Positions 41,005 to 49,954 are shown, numbered from the stretch's first letter. The stretch: DNA of 64,000 nucleotides from Bacteroidota bacterium (GCA_023430465.1 JAEZAM010000103.1:7174-71173); one strand, 5' to 3'. Translations and numbers: made by a program. The notes: generated by a model not told the origin, from the letters alone.

Positions 41005-41865
41005 ATGATCACGATCAGTAATGAAACCTGCACCGCAACCTTTCTTGAAAAGGGCGCAGAACTACGCAGCCTCCGTTATGCCGATACAGAGTATATGTGG
41101 CAGGCCGGTGAAGCCTGGCCTAAAACCTCTCCTATATTGTTTCCCATTGTGGGAACGTTGAAAAACGGACACTACCTGCACAAGGGTGTTCCTTACCAGC
41201 TCGGCAGGCATGGCTTTGCCCGCGAGCGCGAATTCGTTGTTACAGAGCAGACCGGCAGTTGCGTCTGCTTCACCCTCATGAGTGATGATGACACGCTGAA
41301 ACATTTCCCGTTTCCCTTCCGGCTGGATATCATCTATAGCCTGGAAAAACAAACGCTCCATATCAGCTATCGCGTGGTGAACACCGGCACATCCACCATG
41401 TATTTTTCGATCGGCGGACATCCTGCTTTTCGTGTACCACTGGAAGATTCCCTGGATTACGAAGATTATGCCCTTCATTTTAACCAATTGGAGAATGCAA
41501 AACGCTATCCCATTTCTCCGGATGGACTGATCATGAAAGAGCCCGTAACCTGCCTGGATCAAACACAGTTATTGCCGTTGAAAAAAAGCCTGTTCTACAA
41601 AGACGCACTCGTGTTTAAACAGCTTCAGTCTGACCAGGTATCCCTCAAAACCGGCAGGGGTAACCGAGGACTGACAGCCTACTTTGCAGGTTTTCCATAC
41701 ATGGGAATATGGGCAGTAAAAGACGCCGATTTTGTTTGCATCGAACCCTGGAGGGGCATTGCAGATGGCGTTGATGCGGGCGGCGAGATATCGGATAAGG
41801 AAGGAATCATGATCCTGCAAGCCCAGGGGGAATGGGAGCAGGGATGGAGCATTGAGTTGTTCTGA
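41005..41865 (+). CDS. Aldose 1-epimerase-family protein (YeaD/LacX-like)
   Basis: ATG 41005 gives 286 residues. Family features are the N-terminal strand ATFLEKGAELRSLRY, WPKTSPILFPIVG, GRHGFAREREF (the catalytic-site histidine region), SIGGHPAFRVPL (second histidine) and FVCIEPWRGIADG (catalytic glutamate). It interconverts alpha and beta anomers of a hexose or hexose-6-phosphate in the cytosol. The longer frame from 40915 runs through the promoter and is rejected. The gene is divergent from a lipoprotein and is followed by a 97-bp gap before the protease. Confidence 0.9.
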   Translation: MITISNETCTATFLEKGAELRSLRYADTEYMWQAGEAWPKTSPILFPIVGTLKNGHYLHKGVPYQLGRHGFAREREFVVTEQTGSCVCFTLMSDDDTLKHFPFPFRLDIIYSLEKQTLHISYRVVNTGTSTMYFSIGGHPAFRVPLEDSLDYEDYALHFNQLENAKRYPISPDGLIMKEPVTCLDQTQLLPLKKSLFYKDALVFKQLQSDQVSLKTGRGNRGLTAYFAGFPYMGIWAVKDADFVCIEPWRGIADGVDAGGEISDKEGIMILQAQGEWEQGWSIELF

Positions 41866-41962
41866 CACGGGTAAGTACCATTCATCCCGCCAGTTTGCAG
41901 TTCATTCATCACCTGCGGGATGATCCGATCAGGTCACGTAGTTTTATTCCATAACCAACCGC

Positions 41963-42952
41963 ATGTTCCCGGCTGTACATTTATTTGCCATATACCTTAC
42001 CTGCATCATAGCAGGCGGTATAACCGCGCCGGCGGACAATCCCTCACCATACCAACCGATTGTTAACGCCCGTTTCCCCGATGCAGGGGGAGACCCGGTT
42101 GTATCCACCGATTCAGCGCTTTGTACCATTCCATTCAGTCGCGCAGGCAACCTCATCGTCATTCGCGCGCAGGTAGATGCAACGGTCGGCAACTTTATAC
42201 TTGACACCGGTGCCCCGGGGCTGATACTCAACATGACTTATTTCCGGGATTATCCTTCCACGGCAGAGCAGGATGAAGCCGGAGGCATTACCGGGGCCAC
42301 CATTACCAGCAGCCCGACGGTGGTAGATAAACTCACCTTTGGCCCGTTGAAATTTGCTAAAGTAGATGCCGCCCGGGCCAACCTTGGTCATATAGAAAAC
42401 ACCAAAGGCATCATCATCCATGGCCTGCTTGGCATGCAGCTTTTCCGGAGATTTGAAATGATCATTGATTACGAAAAAAACCTGTTGCATTTTCGGCTTG
42501 TAAACAGGAAAGAGGCAAAAGGCACCCGCCATCCCATGCTGGATGATACGAGCGCCTATAATATTATGCCCATCGAGCTCAAGGATAATAAACTGATGAC
42601 CTATGGCGAGGTGGCAGGGAAGAAGCTGACCTTCATCGTTGATACCGGCGCCGAATCAAACGTGCTGGACAGCCGCCTGCCGGATCGTATCTTTGAGAAC
42701 GTGTCCATAACGGGCAGGATCATGCTGCGCGGCAGCGGCGATGCAAAGGTCGAAGCACTATCGGGTGACATGAAAAACATGACACTTTCCGGCCGGCCAA
42801 TCAGTTCATTGCCGGTGCTGGTAACTAACCTGGAAAAAATGTGTGAGGCCTACAACGATCATTGCCTGGATGGCATGCTTGGATTTGACTTTTTATCCCT
42901 CCATAAAATTGGGTTTAACTTTGTAACGAGGAAGATGTATATATGGAAGTGA
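41963..42952 (+). CDS. Two-lobed retropepsin-like aspartyl protease
   Basis: The 329-residue protein has a short hydrophobic leader. It contains two DTG motifs, FILDTGAPG (Asp81) and FIVDTGAES (Asp227). Each is followed by the hydrophobic-hydrophobic-glycine element of the fold (HGLLGMQLF near 153 and GMLGFDFL near the C-terminus). Retropepsins normally dimerise with one DTG each, so here the two halves may form a complete active site in one chain. It probably acts in the periplasm. The next gene starts 10 bp before this one ends, so they are likely translationally coupled. Confidence 0.85.
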   Translation: MFPAVHLFAIYLTCIIAGGITAPADNPSPYQPIVNARFPDAGGDPVVSTDSALCTIPFSRAGNLIVIRAQVDATVGNFILDTGAPGLILNMTYFRDYPSTAEQDEAGGITGATITSSPTVVDKLTFGPLKFAKVDAARANLGHIENTKGIIIHGLLGMQLFRRFEMIIDYEKNLLHFRLVNRKEAKGTRHPMLDDTSAYNIMPIELKDNKLMTYGEVAGKKLTFIVDTGAESNVLDSRLPDRIFENVSITGRIMLRGSGDAKVEALSGDMKNMTLSGRPISSLPVLVTNLEKMCEAYNDHCLDGMLGFDFLSLHKIGFNFVTRKMYIWK

Positions 42953-44406
42953 TGCGAAAAATATCGAGCCGGGTTTTGCGGACAGTTATACTGACCCTCA
43001 TCTGCATGCTGGCCACCACATTCCTGCAGGCACAGCCACCGGCAAAGAAGTACACGGTCCGGAATGGCCGCATGTATATAGAACTGGGGCGGCTCTTGTC
43101 CGAACAGGCGGTGGACAGCTTCATTACACAGTACAGTCTTTCCGACATCGCTCTCAAACATTTTTTCAGGGGAGAAATGCTGGATTCACTGATCCGTGCG
43201 GGCTGGAAACTTGAACAGAATGATTCATCTGTTTTTATCATCAGCAAGGCCATCGAAGGATTTGGGAAATTCGAAAACCCTTCTGATAAGATACTTGTGG
43301 CAGGGAAAAGCCAGCAGCCGCCGAATTTTCCCGTGGTCAGCAGTAACGTGCGGTATGGTTTCAATAAGTTCCGCAATAAGCTCCCGTTTGCAGAGAAAGA
43401 TTCGTTCGTCACTTTTTATCTCCGCAATTTTCTGGATGCATCCCGGGTGGTGTTAAGTGGTAGTTTCATCAATTGGTCGCCAACATCGTTACCGATGGTG
43501 AAAACAGACAGCGGGTGGATACTGACAATTGCCCTGAAGCCTGGTAAATACTGGTATAAATTTATCATCGATGGCAACTGGAGAACCGATCCGGATAATC
43601 TTCAGAATGAGAACGACGGTTTGGGGAACATGAATTCAGTAATGTTCAAGTCGAACCATGTATTCCAACTGGCCGGCTATGACAATGCAAGAAAGGTATA
43701 TGTGGCGGGCAGCTTCAACGACTGGCGGGAGAAAGATCTGCCGATGGTGAAGACGGGTATCGGCTGGAGAGTGGCGTTGTATCTGGCCGACGGCACTCAT
43801 ACCTATCGGTTCATTGCCGACAACCGCTGGATGACAGATCCGGCAAATCCTGATAAACTTCCCAATGAATTCAATGATTACAACTCGGTAATTCGGTTTG
43901 GAAAGCCTTATGTGTTCCATCTTGATGGATTTACAGATGCAACAACCGTGGTATTATCGGGCTCATTCAATAACTGGCGCAGGGATGAATTGTACATGAA
44001 AAAATCCGCCACAGGATGGGATCTGCCGTATAATCTTGGGCCGGGTAACTATGAGTATAACTTCATTATAGATGGCAAACGTGCAGCATCGGGCTCCAAT
44101 CCAGCGGGCCGGGGAAATTTCTTCTTCGTTATTGAACCCAACTATACGTTTCGGTTGAAAGGTTTTCCGAATGCGCGATCAGTTTATCTGGCAGGAAGTT
44201 TCAACAATTGGTCGCCGAATAGTTTTGCCATGGAGCGACAGGGAGATGAGTGGGTGTTTTCGGTACATCTGTCACCGGGCAAGCAACTTTATAAATTTGT
44301 GGTAGACGGGAAATGGATCATTGATCCCGGGAACAAGTTGTGGGAACAGAATGAACACAATACGGGAAATTCGGTGCTTTGGATAAGTGATGGACAGGTG
44401 AGATGA
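42943..44406 (+). CDS. Exported protein with four tandem CBM48/AMPK-type glycogen-binding domains
   Basis: The 487-residue product has a signal peptide (TVILTLICMLATTFLQAQ). After about 150 residues of unassigned sequence come four repeats of about 85 residues. Each shows the pattern VxLxGSFxNW, later GxYxYKFIIDG and a D-P block: SGSFINWSP, AGSFNDWRE, SGSFNNWRR and AGSFNNWSP. The Trp residues are the usual carbohydrate contacts of CBM48. No catalytic domain follows. It may bind alpha-glucan at the surface or periplasm. The start overlaps the protease gene by 10 bp; a TAACTTTG box lies at 42916-42923. Confidence 0.88.
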   Translation: MEVMRKISSRVLRTVILTLICMLATTFLQAQPPAKKYTVRNGRMYIELGRLLSEQAVDSFITQYSLSDIALKHFFRGEMLDSLIRAGWKLEQNDSSVFIISKAIEGFGKFENPSDKILVAGKSQQPPNFPVVSSNVRYGFNKFRNKLPFAEKDSFVTFYLRNFLDASRVVLSGSFINWSPTSLPMVKTDSGWILTIALKPGKYWYKFIIDGNWRTDPDNLQNENDGLGNMNSVMFKSNHVFQLAGYDNARKVYVAGSFNDWREKDLPMVKTGIGWRVALYLADGTHTYRFIADNRWMTDPANPDKLPNEFNDYNSVIRFGKPYVFHLDGFTDATTVVLSGSFNNWRRDELYMKKSATGWDLPYNLGPGNYEYNFIIDGKRAASGSNPAGRGNFFFVIEPNYTFRLKGFPNARSVYLAGSFNNWSPNSFAMERQGDEWVFSVHLSPGKQLYKFVVDGKWIIDPGNKLWEQNEHNTGNSVLWISDGQVR

Positions 44407-44447
44407 ATTAGACTTGCTTTAGACATTTTCTGCAATGGCAGATATCG

Positions 44448-44455
44448 TAACTTTA
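44448..44455 (+). promoter_or_regulatory. Candidate -7 box (TAACTTTA) of the DUF2188 pair
   Basis: One mismatch from TAnnTTTG, 15 nt before the DUF2188 ATG at 44471. It would drive a two-gene transcript. Confidence 0.35.
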
Positions 44456-44470
44456 TGAAAAGTTGAAGCA

Positions 44471-44704
44471 ATGGCAAAGAAATCAAATCATGTAGTACCG
44501 TTGTCTACTGGTTGGATAGTACGAAAATCGGGATCAGTGCGAGCTTCCAGAACGTTCGATACGAAAGAAAAAGCACTTGAGTACGCACATAAACTCAGCA
44601 GAAAAGAAAAAACTGCTCTCTACATCCATAAAAGCAACGGCATGGTTCAACACCGCAAATCTTATTCCATCGATGGAAGCCTGTCACTGGCTTCAGAGCA
44701 GTAA
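44471..44704 (+). CDS. DUF2188-domain small protein
   Basis: The 77-residue product fits the DUF2188 pattern: HVVPLSTGWIVRKSGSVRAS, then FDTKEKALEYAHKLSRKEK and LYIHKSNGMVQHRKSY. It is basic and cytosolic, with no signal peptide. Function is unknown; the small fold resembles dsRBD/DUF-type beta-alpha modules only in outline. Its TAA shares a base with the ATG of the next gene (TAATG), so the two are translationally coupled. Both differ in base composition from the surrounding genes, which suggests they came as a unit. Confidence 0.85.
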   Translation: MAKKSNHVVPLSTGWIVRKSGSVRASRTFDTKEKALEYAHKLSRKEKTALYIHKSNGMVQHRKSYSIDGSLSLASEQ

Positions 44705-45324
44705 TGAGTTTTGACAAAAATATTTTCATCAACTGCCCCTTTGATCAGGTTTACCGTGACACGCTGTTAAAACCAATTCTATATATTCTGATAAAGAATG
44801 GATTTTTTCCCAGAATATCATCGGAAATATCTGATTCAGGTCAACTCAGGCTGGAGAAAATCACAGCAATAATCAAATCTTGCAGGTATAGCATTCACGA
44901 TTTGTCAATAAGTAAGTCAAGTAGAGCCGGGGAATTTGCCAGGATGAACATGCCTTTTGAATTAGGAATAGATTATGGCTTGCGAAATAGTGGTCTGGCA
45001 AGATTCAGACAAAAGCAATTTTTAATATTGGAAGCAGTCAAATACGACTATTTGAAATGCCTTTCCGATATCAGCGGTTTTGATATAAAGGATCATAACA
45101 ATGAGACGCAAAGTGTATTTGACTGCTTGTATGGCTGGTTAAGTGAAACACTAAAGATATATAAACAGGATCCGCCCCGGAAAACGTTTCATGACTTCCT
45201 TGATTTTAATAGAAAGTTATTTGATGAAAAGTTGCAAGTGTTTAAGTCGGAAGAATTGGCCAGAGACTATATCGAGAAAATTAGTATCCCGGAATATATT
45301 CACGAGATTCGGGATCGCTGCTGA
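44704..45324 (+). CDS. Hypothetical protein with TIR/nucleotide-binding-like N-terminal pattern, partner of DUF2188
   Basis: The 206-residue protein begins SFDKNIFINCPFD, a short strand followed by Cys-Pro-Phe-Asp (residues 11-14). It continues with SCRYSIHDLS (59-68), ARMNMPFELGIDYG (79-92, Glu86) and SDISGFDIKDHNN (121-133). I have seen such CPFD...FELG proteins in bacterial islands but know no characterised member. The strand, acidic loop and ELG helix are reminiscent of TIR/SEFIR-type Rossmann folds, where a Glu in this spot is catalytic; that is an inference. It is AT-rich and translationally coupled to DUF2188, and is followed by a radical SAM gene with its own promoter. Confidence 0.6.
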   Translation: MSFDKNIFINCPFDQVYRDTLLKPILYILIKNGFFPRISSEISDSGQLRLEKITAIIKSCRYSIHDLSISKSSRAGEFARMNMPFELGIDYGLRNSGLARFRQKQFLILEAVKYDYLKCLSDISGFDIKDHNNETQSVFDCLYGWLSETLKIYKQDPPRKTFHDFLDFNRKLFDEKLQVFKSEELARDYIEKISIPEYIHEIRDRC

Positions 45325-45393
45325 GAATATATGTTGTTGTTGCCTCAACCTATGAATACCATTCCGGCATCTTGCCCTTTCCTCCATTCGTCG

Positions 45394-45401
45394 TAATTTC
45401 G
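45394..45401 (+). promoter_or_regulatory. Candidate -7 box (TAATTTCG) for the radical SAM gene
   Basis: TAnnTTTG with one mismatch. It supports the TTG start at 45420 rather than the upstream in-frame TTG at 45372, which lies before the box. Confidence 0.35.
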
Positions 45402-45419
45402 CAGCTTAACCCGACACGA

Positions 45420-47618
45420 TTGAGCGTAGACCTGCTTTTACTGACTCCCCCTTTCACCCAGTTAAACACGCCCTACCCGGCAACCGCTTACCTGAAAGGC
45501 TTTCTCAATACCCGTCACATCTCCTCCCGGCAGGCCGATCTCGGAATTGAAGTCACCCTCGAAATATTTTCCCATAAAGGTCTCGCAGCGATCTTCCAAC
45601 AGGCAAAAACTCCCGGCAGAATCTACTCACCAAATGCCACCCGGATGCTGTCACTCGAAACCGATTATCTCTCCACCATCGAAGACGTCGTCCGTTTTTT
45701 GCAGGGAAAAAATCCTACGTTCGCACACCTCGTGGCCAAACGTGATTTCCTCCCCGAAGCATCCCGCTTCGCTCAACTTGACGACCTCGCCTGGGCTTTC
45801 GGCTCAATGGGGATACAGGACAAAGCAAAGCACCTCGCCACCATGTATCTGGAAGATCTTTCCGACTTCGTGAAAGAATGTGTGGATCCGCATTTCGGAT
45901 TCAGCCGTTACGCGGAAAAACTGGCCCGGTCTGCTAACTCCTTCGATGAGCTTTACAACGAACTGCAACTGCCACCGTCTTTCACTGATCATTATCTATT
46001 CGCCTGCCTGGAGAAGCACATGCAGATCGCAGATCCCAAACTTGTTGCGATCTCTGTTCCTTTTCCCGGCAACCTCTACGCCGGCCTTCGCTGCGGACAA
46101 TGGATCAAACAACATCACCCCGACGTTAAAATCGTCATGGGCGGCGGCTTTCCCAATACCGAGCTGCGCAGCCTCTCCGACACCCGCGTCTTTGAATTCC
46201 TGGATTTCATCACGCTGGACGATGGTGAAGCACCGCTGGAAACACTGATCGGTTTTGTTAAAGGAAACAAGACACCAGGGGATTTGAAACGAACCTTCCT
46301 GCTTGCGGATGGCAAGGTTACTTACCTCGACAATGCATCCTGCAAGGACTACCGACAGGGTGAAGTGGGCACACCCGACTACTCCGATTTCAAGCTCGAT
46401 AGTTATATATCTGCCATCGAGGTCGTAAATCCCATGCACCGACTCTGGAGCGATGGCCGATGGAATAAACTGACCATGGCACATGGGTGCTATTGGGGTA
46501 AATGTACCTTCTGCGATATCTCCCTTGATTATATCCGCCTTTACGAACCTGTTGCAGCCTCGCTACTATGCGACAGGATGGAAGAGATCATTGCACAAAC
46601 CGGGGAGACCGGCTTTCATTTTGTCGATGAAGCAGCTCCGCCCGCTTTGATGCGTGCCCTCGCCATCGAGATCATCCGCAGGAAACTGACCGTAAGCTGG
46701 TGGACAAATGTGCGCTTTGAAAAAAGTTTCACTGCCGATCTGTGCCGATTGCTCAAAGCTTCCGGATGCATCGCAGTGTCCGGCGGGCTGGAAGTCGCGT
46801 CGGACCGTCTGCTGCAGCTCATTAAAAAGGGCATCACCGTAGCCCAGGTGGCACAGGTGAATAAGCATTTCACCGAAGCAGGCATCATGGTCCACGCTTA
46901 CCTGATGTATGGTTTTCCTACCCAGACAACACAGGAAACCATCGACTCGCTGGAGATGGTTCGCCAGCTTTTCCATGCAGGCATTCTTCAATCGGCATTC
47001 TGGCACCAATTCACCATGACCGCTCATAGCCCCGTCGGTCTCAACCCCGAATCTTTCGGTGTCAAACGCGCATCAGCGGTTAGCGGAACGTTTGCCAACA
47101 ATGACCTGGAACACATCGATACGACAGGCACCGACCATGAAGCTTTCAGTTTTGGTTTGAAAAAATCATTGTACAATTACATGCATGGAATCGGGTTAAA
47201 TGATCCCCTGCAGAAATGGTTTGATTTTAAAGTTCCGAAGACGACAATCTCACCCGATTACATTTTGAAAGCTCTCAATGATGATCTGTCGCTTTCGTTT
47301 AAACCTTCTTCCAAAGTGATCTGGATCGGAAAACATGTATCCGTTACGCATTTCACTCAATCAAAAAAAGGTAATAGCCGCGAAATGATCAGTGCCGGTT
47401 TTGCTACGCGTCGCCAAACGCAGGAATTGCAGTTCCGTAAAGAACAGGGAGAATGGTTGTTGAGAATTTTGTCACAATTAACTCCGGATCAACCCGTCAC
47501 CAAAACCCTTCAGGAAATAAAAGACGACTACGAGGCCGCAGGGCTGGAAGACTTTGAACTGTTCTGGGACAACAAGCCCGTAAGCACCATGAATAAACTT
47601 GGATTGCTTCGACTCTGA
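45420..47618 (+). CDS. B12-binding-domain radical SAM protein
   Basis: I propose TTG 45420 as start (MSVDLLLLTPPFTQLNTP), giving 732 residues; no suitable ATG exists and the open frame extends 16 codons further. The N-terminal half carries a cobalamin-binding-like Rossmann region (residues about 200-300, with VAISVPFPGN and IVMGGGFPNTEL). The radical SAM centre is HGCYWGKCTFCD, with Cys357, Cys362 and Cys365, a CX4CX2C spacing. A TIM-barrel continuation follows with SGGLEVASDRLLQLIKKGI. Such enzymes methylate or rearrange unactivated carbons; the substrate is unknown. The gene ends 2 bp before the convergent MpaB gene. Confidence 0.88.
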   Translation: MSVDLLLLTPPFTQLNTPYPATAYLKGFLNTRHISSRQADLGIEVTLEIFSHKGLAAIFQQAKTPGRIYSPNATRMLSLETDYLSTIEDVVRFLQGKNPTFAHLVAKRDFLPEASRFAQLDDLAWAFGSMGIQDKAKHLATMYLEDLSDFVKECVDPHFGFSRYAEKLARSANSFDELYNELQLPPSFTDHYLFACLEKHMQIADPKLVAISVPFPGNLYAGLRCGQWIKQHHPDVKIVMGGGFPNTELRSLSDTRVFEFLDFITLDDGEAPLETLIGFVKGNKTPGDLKRTFLLADGKVTYLDNASCKDYRQGEVGTPDYSDFKLDSYISAIEVVNPMHRLWSDGRWNKLTMAHGCYWGKCTFCDISLDYIRLYEPVAASLLCDRMEEIIAQTGETGFHFVDEAAPPALMRALAIEIIRRKLTVSWWTNVRFEKSFTADLCRLLKASGCIAVSGGLEVASDRLLQLIKKGITVAQVAQVNKHFTEAGIMVHAYLMYGFPTQTTQETIDSLEMVRQLFHAGILQSAFWHQFTMTAHSPVGLNPESFGVKRASAVSGTFANNDLEHIDTTGTDHEAFSFGLKKSLYNYMHGIGLNDPLQKWFDFKVPKTTISPDYILKALNDDLSLSFKPSSKVIWIGKHVSVTHFTQSKKGNSREMISAGFATRRQTQELQFRKEQGEWLLRILSQLTPDQPVTKTLQEIKDDYEAAGLEDFELFWDNKPVSTMNKLGLLRL

Positions 47619-47620
47619 CA

Positions 47621-48385
47621 TCAGCGCGGTGCCTGATCCAATGACCTGATCTGGTCAATGTATTTTGGCGGGAACAGCATTTTCTTAAAGAACCATTCCA
47701 CTCCCAGTTTTTCCGTGATCTTGTAAATACCCAGCAGTGGTTTTGCCCAGGAGAATGCGGGCATCCCCAGCAGATGCCGGACATGCACCGGCACCACCAT
47801 GGCCTGCGACTGCCGGAGTATAAAATAACGGATGCTGCCGAGGTGTTTGCGGTATTGGAGAAAAAGATCGTCGGTAAGATTTGTTCGGGCGGTATCGGCT
47901 ATAAGATGCGCATCACGTACAGGCAGCCAGTCACGGTAGGTGAGTGGAAGATCTTTCAGGTTCATTCTGCTGCCCATCCGGTAGAATACATCATACACAT
48001 CTTCTTTTTCTGTATCGGTAAGCTTGCGCTCCAGCAGTTCGTAAGCAGCGATGGAGTAATGGATCAGCATGAACAATACATCGCGATACGCCCAGTCCGG
48101 TATTTTGCTGCCACGGCTGTTTTCCACCGCCTGGTGAATGGCAGTGATCTGGTCGATCGCTTTATGTGCTGTTGCAGTGTCGGAGAATACGATGCGCCTC
48201 GCGTACATGACAGTGGAGAACAAGCGGCCCAGGGGATCGGCCGGTAGCCTGCCGGTGAAGTATAGCCAGTCTACAGCCTTGTTCAGCGCAAACTCGGCTG
48301 CAGCACCCGCAAACACAAACAGGATTGTGTCGCTTTTGCTCCAGATCTCGCGGACTACCGATTCCTGTTTTACAAAATCCTTCAT
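47621..48385 (-). CDS. MpaB/DUF2236-family oxygenase
   Basis: The 254-residue product matches the MpaB oxygenase family: SDTILFVFAGAAAEFAL, ADPLGRLFSTVMYARRIVF, then IHQAVENSRG and DVLFMLIHYSIAAYELLER. The conserved Arg/His pattern around these helices is the probable haem or metal site of the latex-clearing/MpaB superfamily. It is a soluble protein without signal peptide. The gap to gap-like GAPDH on the same strand is 3 bp, so they may be in one transcript. It is convergent with the radical SAM gene (2 bp). Substrate unknown. Confidence 0.85.
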   Translation of the reverse strand: MKDFVKQESVVREIWSKSDTILFVFAGAAAEFALNKAVDWLYFTGRLPADPLGRLFSTVMYARRIVFSDTATAHKAIDQITAIHQAVENSRGSKIPDWAYRDVLFMLIHYSIAAYELLERKLTDTEKEDVYDVFYRMGSRMNLKDLPLTYRDWLPVRDAHLIADTARTNLTDDLFLQYRKHLGSIRYFILRQSQAMVVPVHVRHLLGMPAFSWAKPLLGIYKITEKLGVEWFFKKMLFPPKYIDQIRSLDQAPR

Positions 48386-48388
48386 GGA

Positions 48389-49384
48389 CTACATAGTTTT
48401 CACCGGTTGCCAATAACCCAGCCAGTCGATCATCCTGCTTGTAAATCCAAATTCGTTATCAAACCAGGCGATCACTTTCAAATGATTTCCCACAACAGAA
48501 GTGAGGGTGCCATCGATCACACAGGAATGGGTATCACCTTTTATGTCAAGCGAGACCAATCCTTCCTCCGAATAATCCAATACGCCTTTCAGGTAACCTT
48601 TCGCTGCTGCGCGGAACAGTTCATTGATCTGATCCCTGTCAACCTTTTCCTTCATTTGCACGGTAAAATCCGCCATGGCGCCGTTGGATACAGGTACCCG
48701 CGTGGATACGGCGGCAATTTTGCCTTTCAGTGAAGGTAGCATTCGCTCCAGCGACTGGTGAAGGTCTATCTCCACCGGAATGATCGACTCCGCCGCCGCG
48801 CGGCCACGCCGGAACTGCGGATGAGGCGCATCGACCAGCTCCTGTCTTGATGTATAGGAGTGGAGCACATTGATCTGAACAGATTCAATACCGATCTCTT
48901 CCAGCACCTGTAATACGTTCACAGAACAATTGGTCATGCAGCCACCAGGGGAGACGATGATTGTGCTGTCCTTCAACGCCGCCTCATTGAGGCCATAGAT
49001 CATCAACGGAACATCGTCGGCGCCTGTGGTTGACAACAGGACGCGTCTGGCACCTGCGGATATATGCTGTGAAGCTTTCGCAAAACTGGAGAATTTCCCA
49101 GAACACTCCAGTATCGTATCTACCTGCAGGTCTGCCCATGGCAGACGGGAAGGGTCTGGTTCGCTAAATATTTTTACCACATGCGGGCCACAGATCAATG
49201 AGCCCGACTCGATGTGCATGGGCATATCAAATCGCCCATAAATGGAATCATGCTTCAGGAGATACACCAGGTTATCCGCAGGCATGATATCATTTATTGC
49301 CACCACTTCGATGTCAGGCCGGCCCACCAATCGCCGGAATAACAATCTTCCAATACGGCCCATGCCGTTAATAGCAATTCTCAT
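48389..49384 (-). CDS. Glyceraldehyde-3-phosphate dehydrogenase family protein, divergent
   Basis: Start at ATG 49384 (MRIAINGMGRIGR) gives 331 residues. The NAD-binding motif is GMGRIGR instead of GFGRIGR. The active-site stretch is SPGGCMTNC, where the family usually has SxASCTTNC; the catalytic Cys149 and the histidine in HSYTS (His175) remain. AIND at 30-33 indicates NAD preference. It should therefore oxidise an aldehyde phosphate, but the altered active-site sequence suggests a paralog rather than the main glycolytic enzyme. It lies with the MpaB gene away from other glycolytic genes. The 12-codon 5' extension is rejected. Confidence 0.85.
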   Translation of the reverse strand: MRIAINGMGRIGRLLFRRLVGRPDIEVVAINDIMPADNLVYLLKHDSIYGRFDMPMHIESGSLICGPHVVKIFSEPDPSRLPWADLQVDTILECSGKFSSFAKASQHISAGARRVLLSTTGADDVPLMIYGLNEAALKDSTIIVSPGGCMTNCSVNVLQVLEEIGIESVQINVLHSYTSRQELVDAPHPQFRRGRAAAESIIPVEIDLHQSLERMLPSLKGKIAAVSTRVPVSNGAMADFTVQMKEKVDRDQINELFRAAAKGYLKGVLDYSEEGLVSLDIKGDTHSCVIDGTLTSVVGNHLKVIAWFDNEFGFTSRMIDWLGYWQPVKTM

Positions 49385-49477
49385 TTCTTTAAAAGTTCTT
49401 GTTGCGCTGCAAATATCCATAAAAGAAAAATAACCGGGCTGTTAAAGGATGACCGGCGGAATGGATAAATTGCAGCA

Positions 49478-49954
49478 ATGAGAGCAGCTTCGGTAAAGGA
49501 AATCCGCGATGAATTGATGACACTTAAGCCCGCAGAACTTGCAGCCATCTGCCAGCGGCTTGCACGGTTCAAGAAAGAAAACAAGGAACTGCTGACCTAC
49601 CTGCTTTTCGAGGCCCACGACGAGGCCTCCTACATCAACGAAGTAAAAGCCGAAGTGGAGGAGTTATTCCGGGAAATCAACCTGTCACATCTTTATTTCG
49701 TAAAGAAAAGCCTCCGCAAAATTCTCCGGGTGATCAATAAGCACGTCCGGTACATGGCCTCCAAACAGGCTGAGGTAGAACTGCTGCTGCACATTTGCCA
49801 ATTGGTCACCGATGCTGGCATCCCGATCAAAAAGAACAAAGTGCTGGCCAATATCTACTATGCGCAGTTGAAAAAACTCAGCGCAGCCATCACGGGCCTT
49901 CACGAGGATCTGCAGTATGAATACCAGCGACAGTTTGAAAAACTTGCCGGCTGA
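49478..49954 (+). CDS. Hypothetical helical protein
   Basis: The 158-residue product has no signal peptide or membrane segment. It is mostly alpha-helical in character, with heptad-like stretches (ELLTYLLFEAHDEASYINEV, FVKKSLRKILRVINKHVRY). It has conserved-looking charged edges but no motif I know. The stop codon ends exactly at the last base before the convergent TerC gene. A TAAATTG sequence ends 5 nt before the ATG and may be its -7 box. No functional prediction is justified. Confidence 0.7.
   Translation: MRAASVKEIRDELMTLKPAELAAICQRLARFKKENKELLTYLLFEAHDEASYINEVKAEVEELFREINLSHLYFVKKSLRKILRVINKHVRYMASKQAEVELLLHICQLVTDAGIPIKKNKVLANIYYAQLKKLSAAITGLHEDLQYEYQRQFEKLAG

Noticed and set aside
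41866..41962. Inverted ATCCCGC/GCGGGAT arms between epimerase and protease genes
   Set aside because: Arms of 7 bp are separated by about 25 nt and no T-run follows; too weak to call a terminator.
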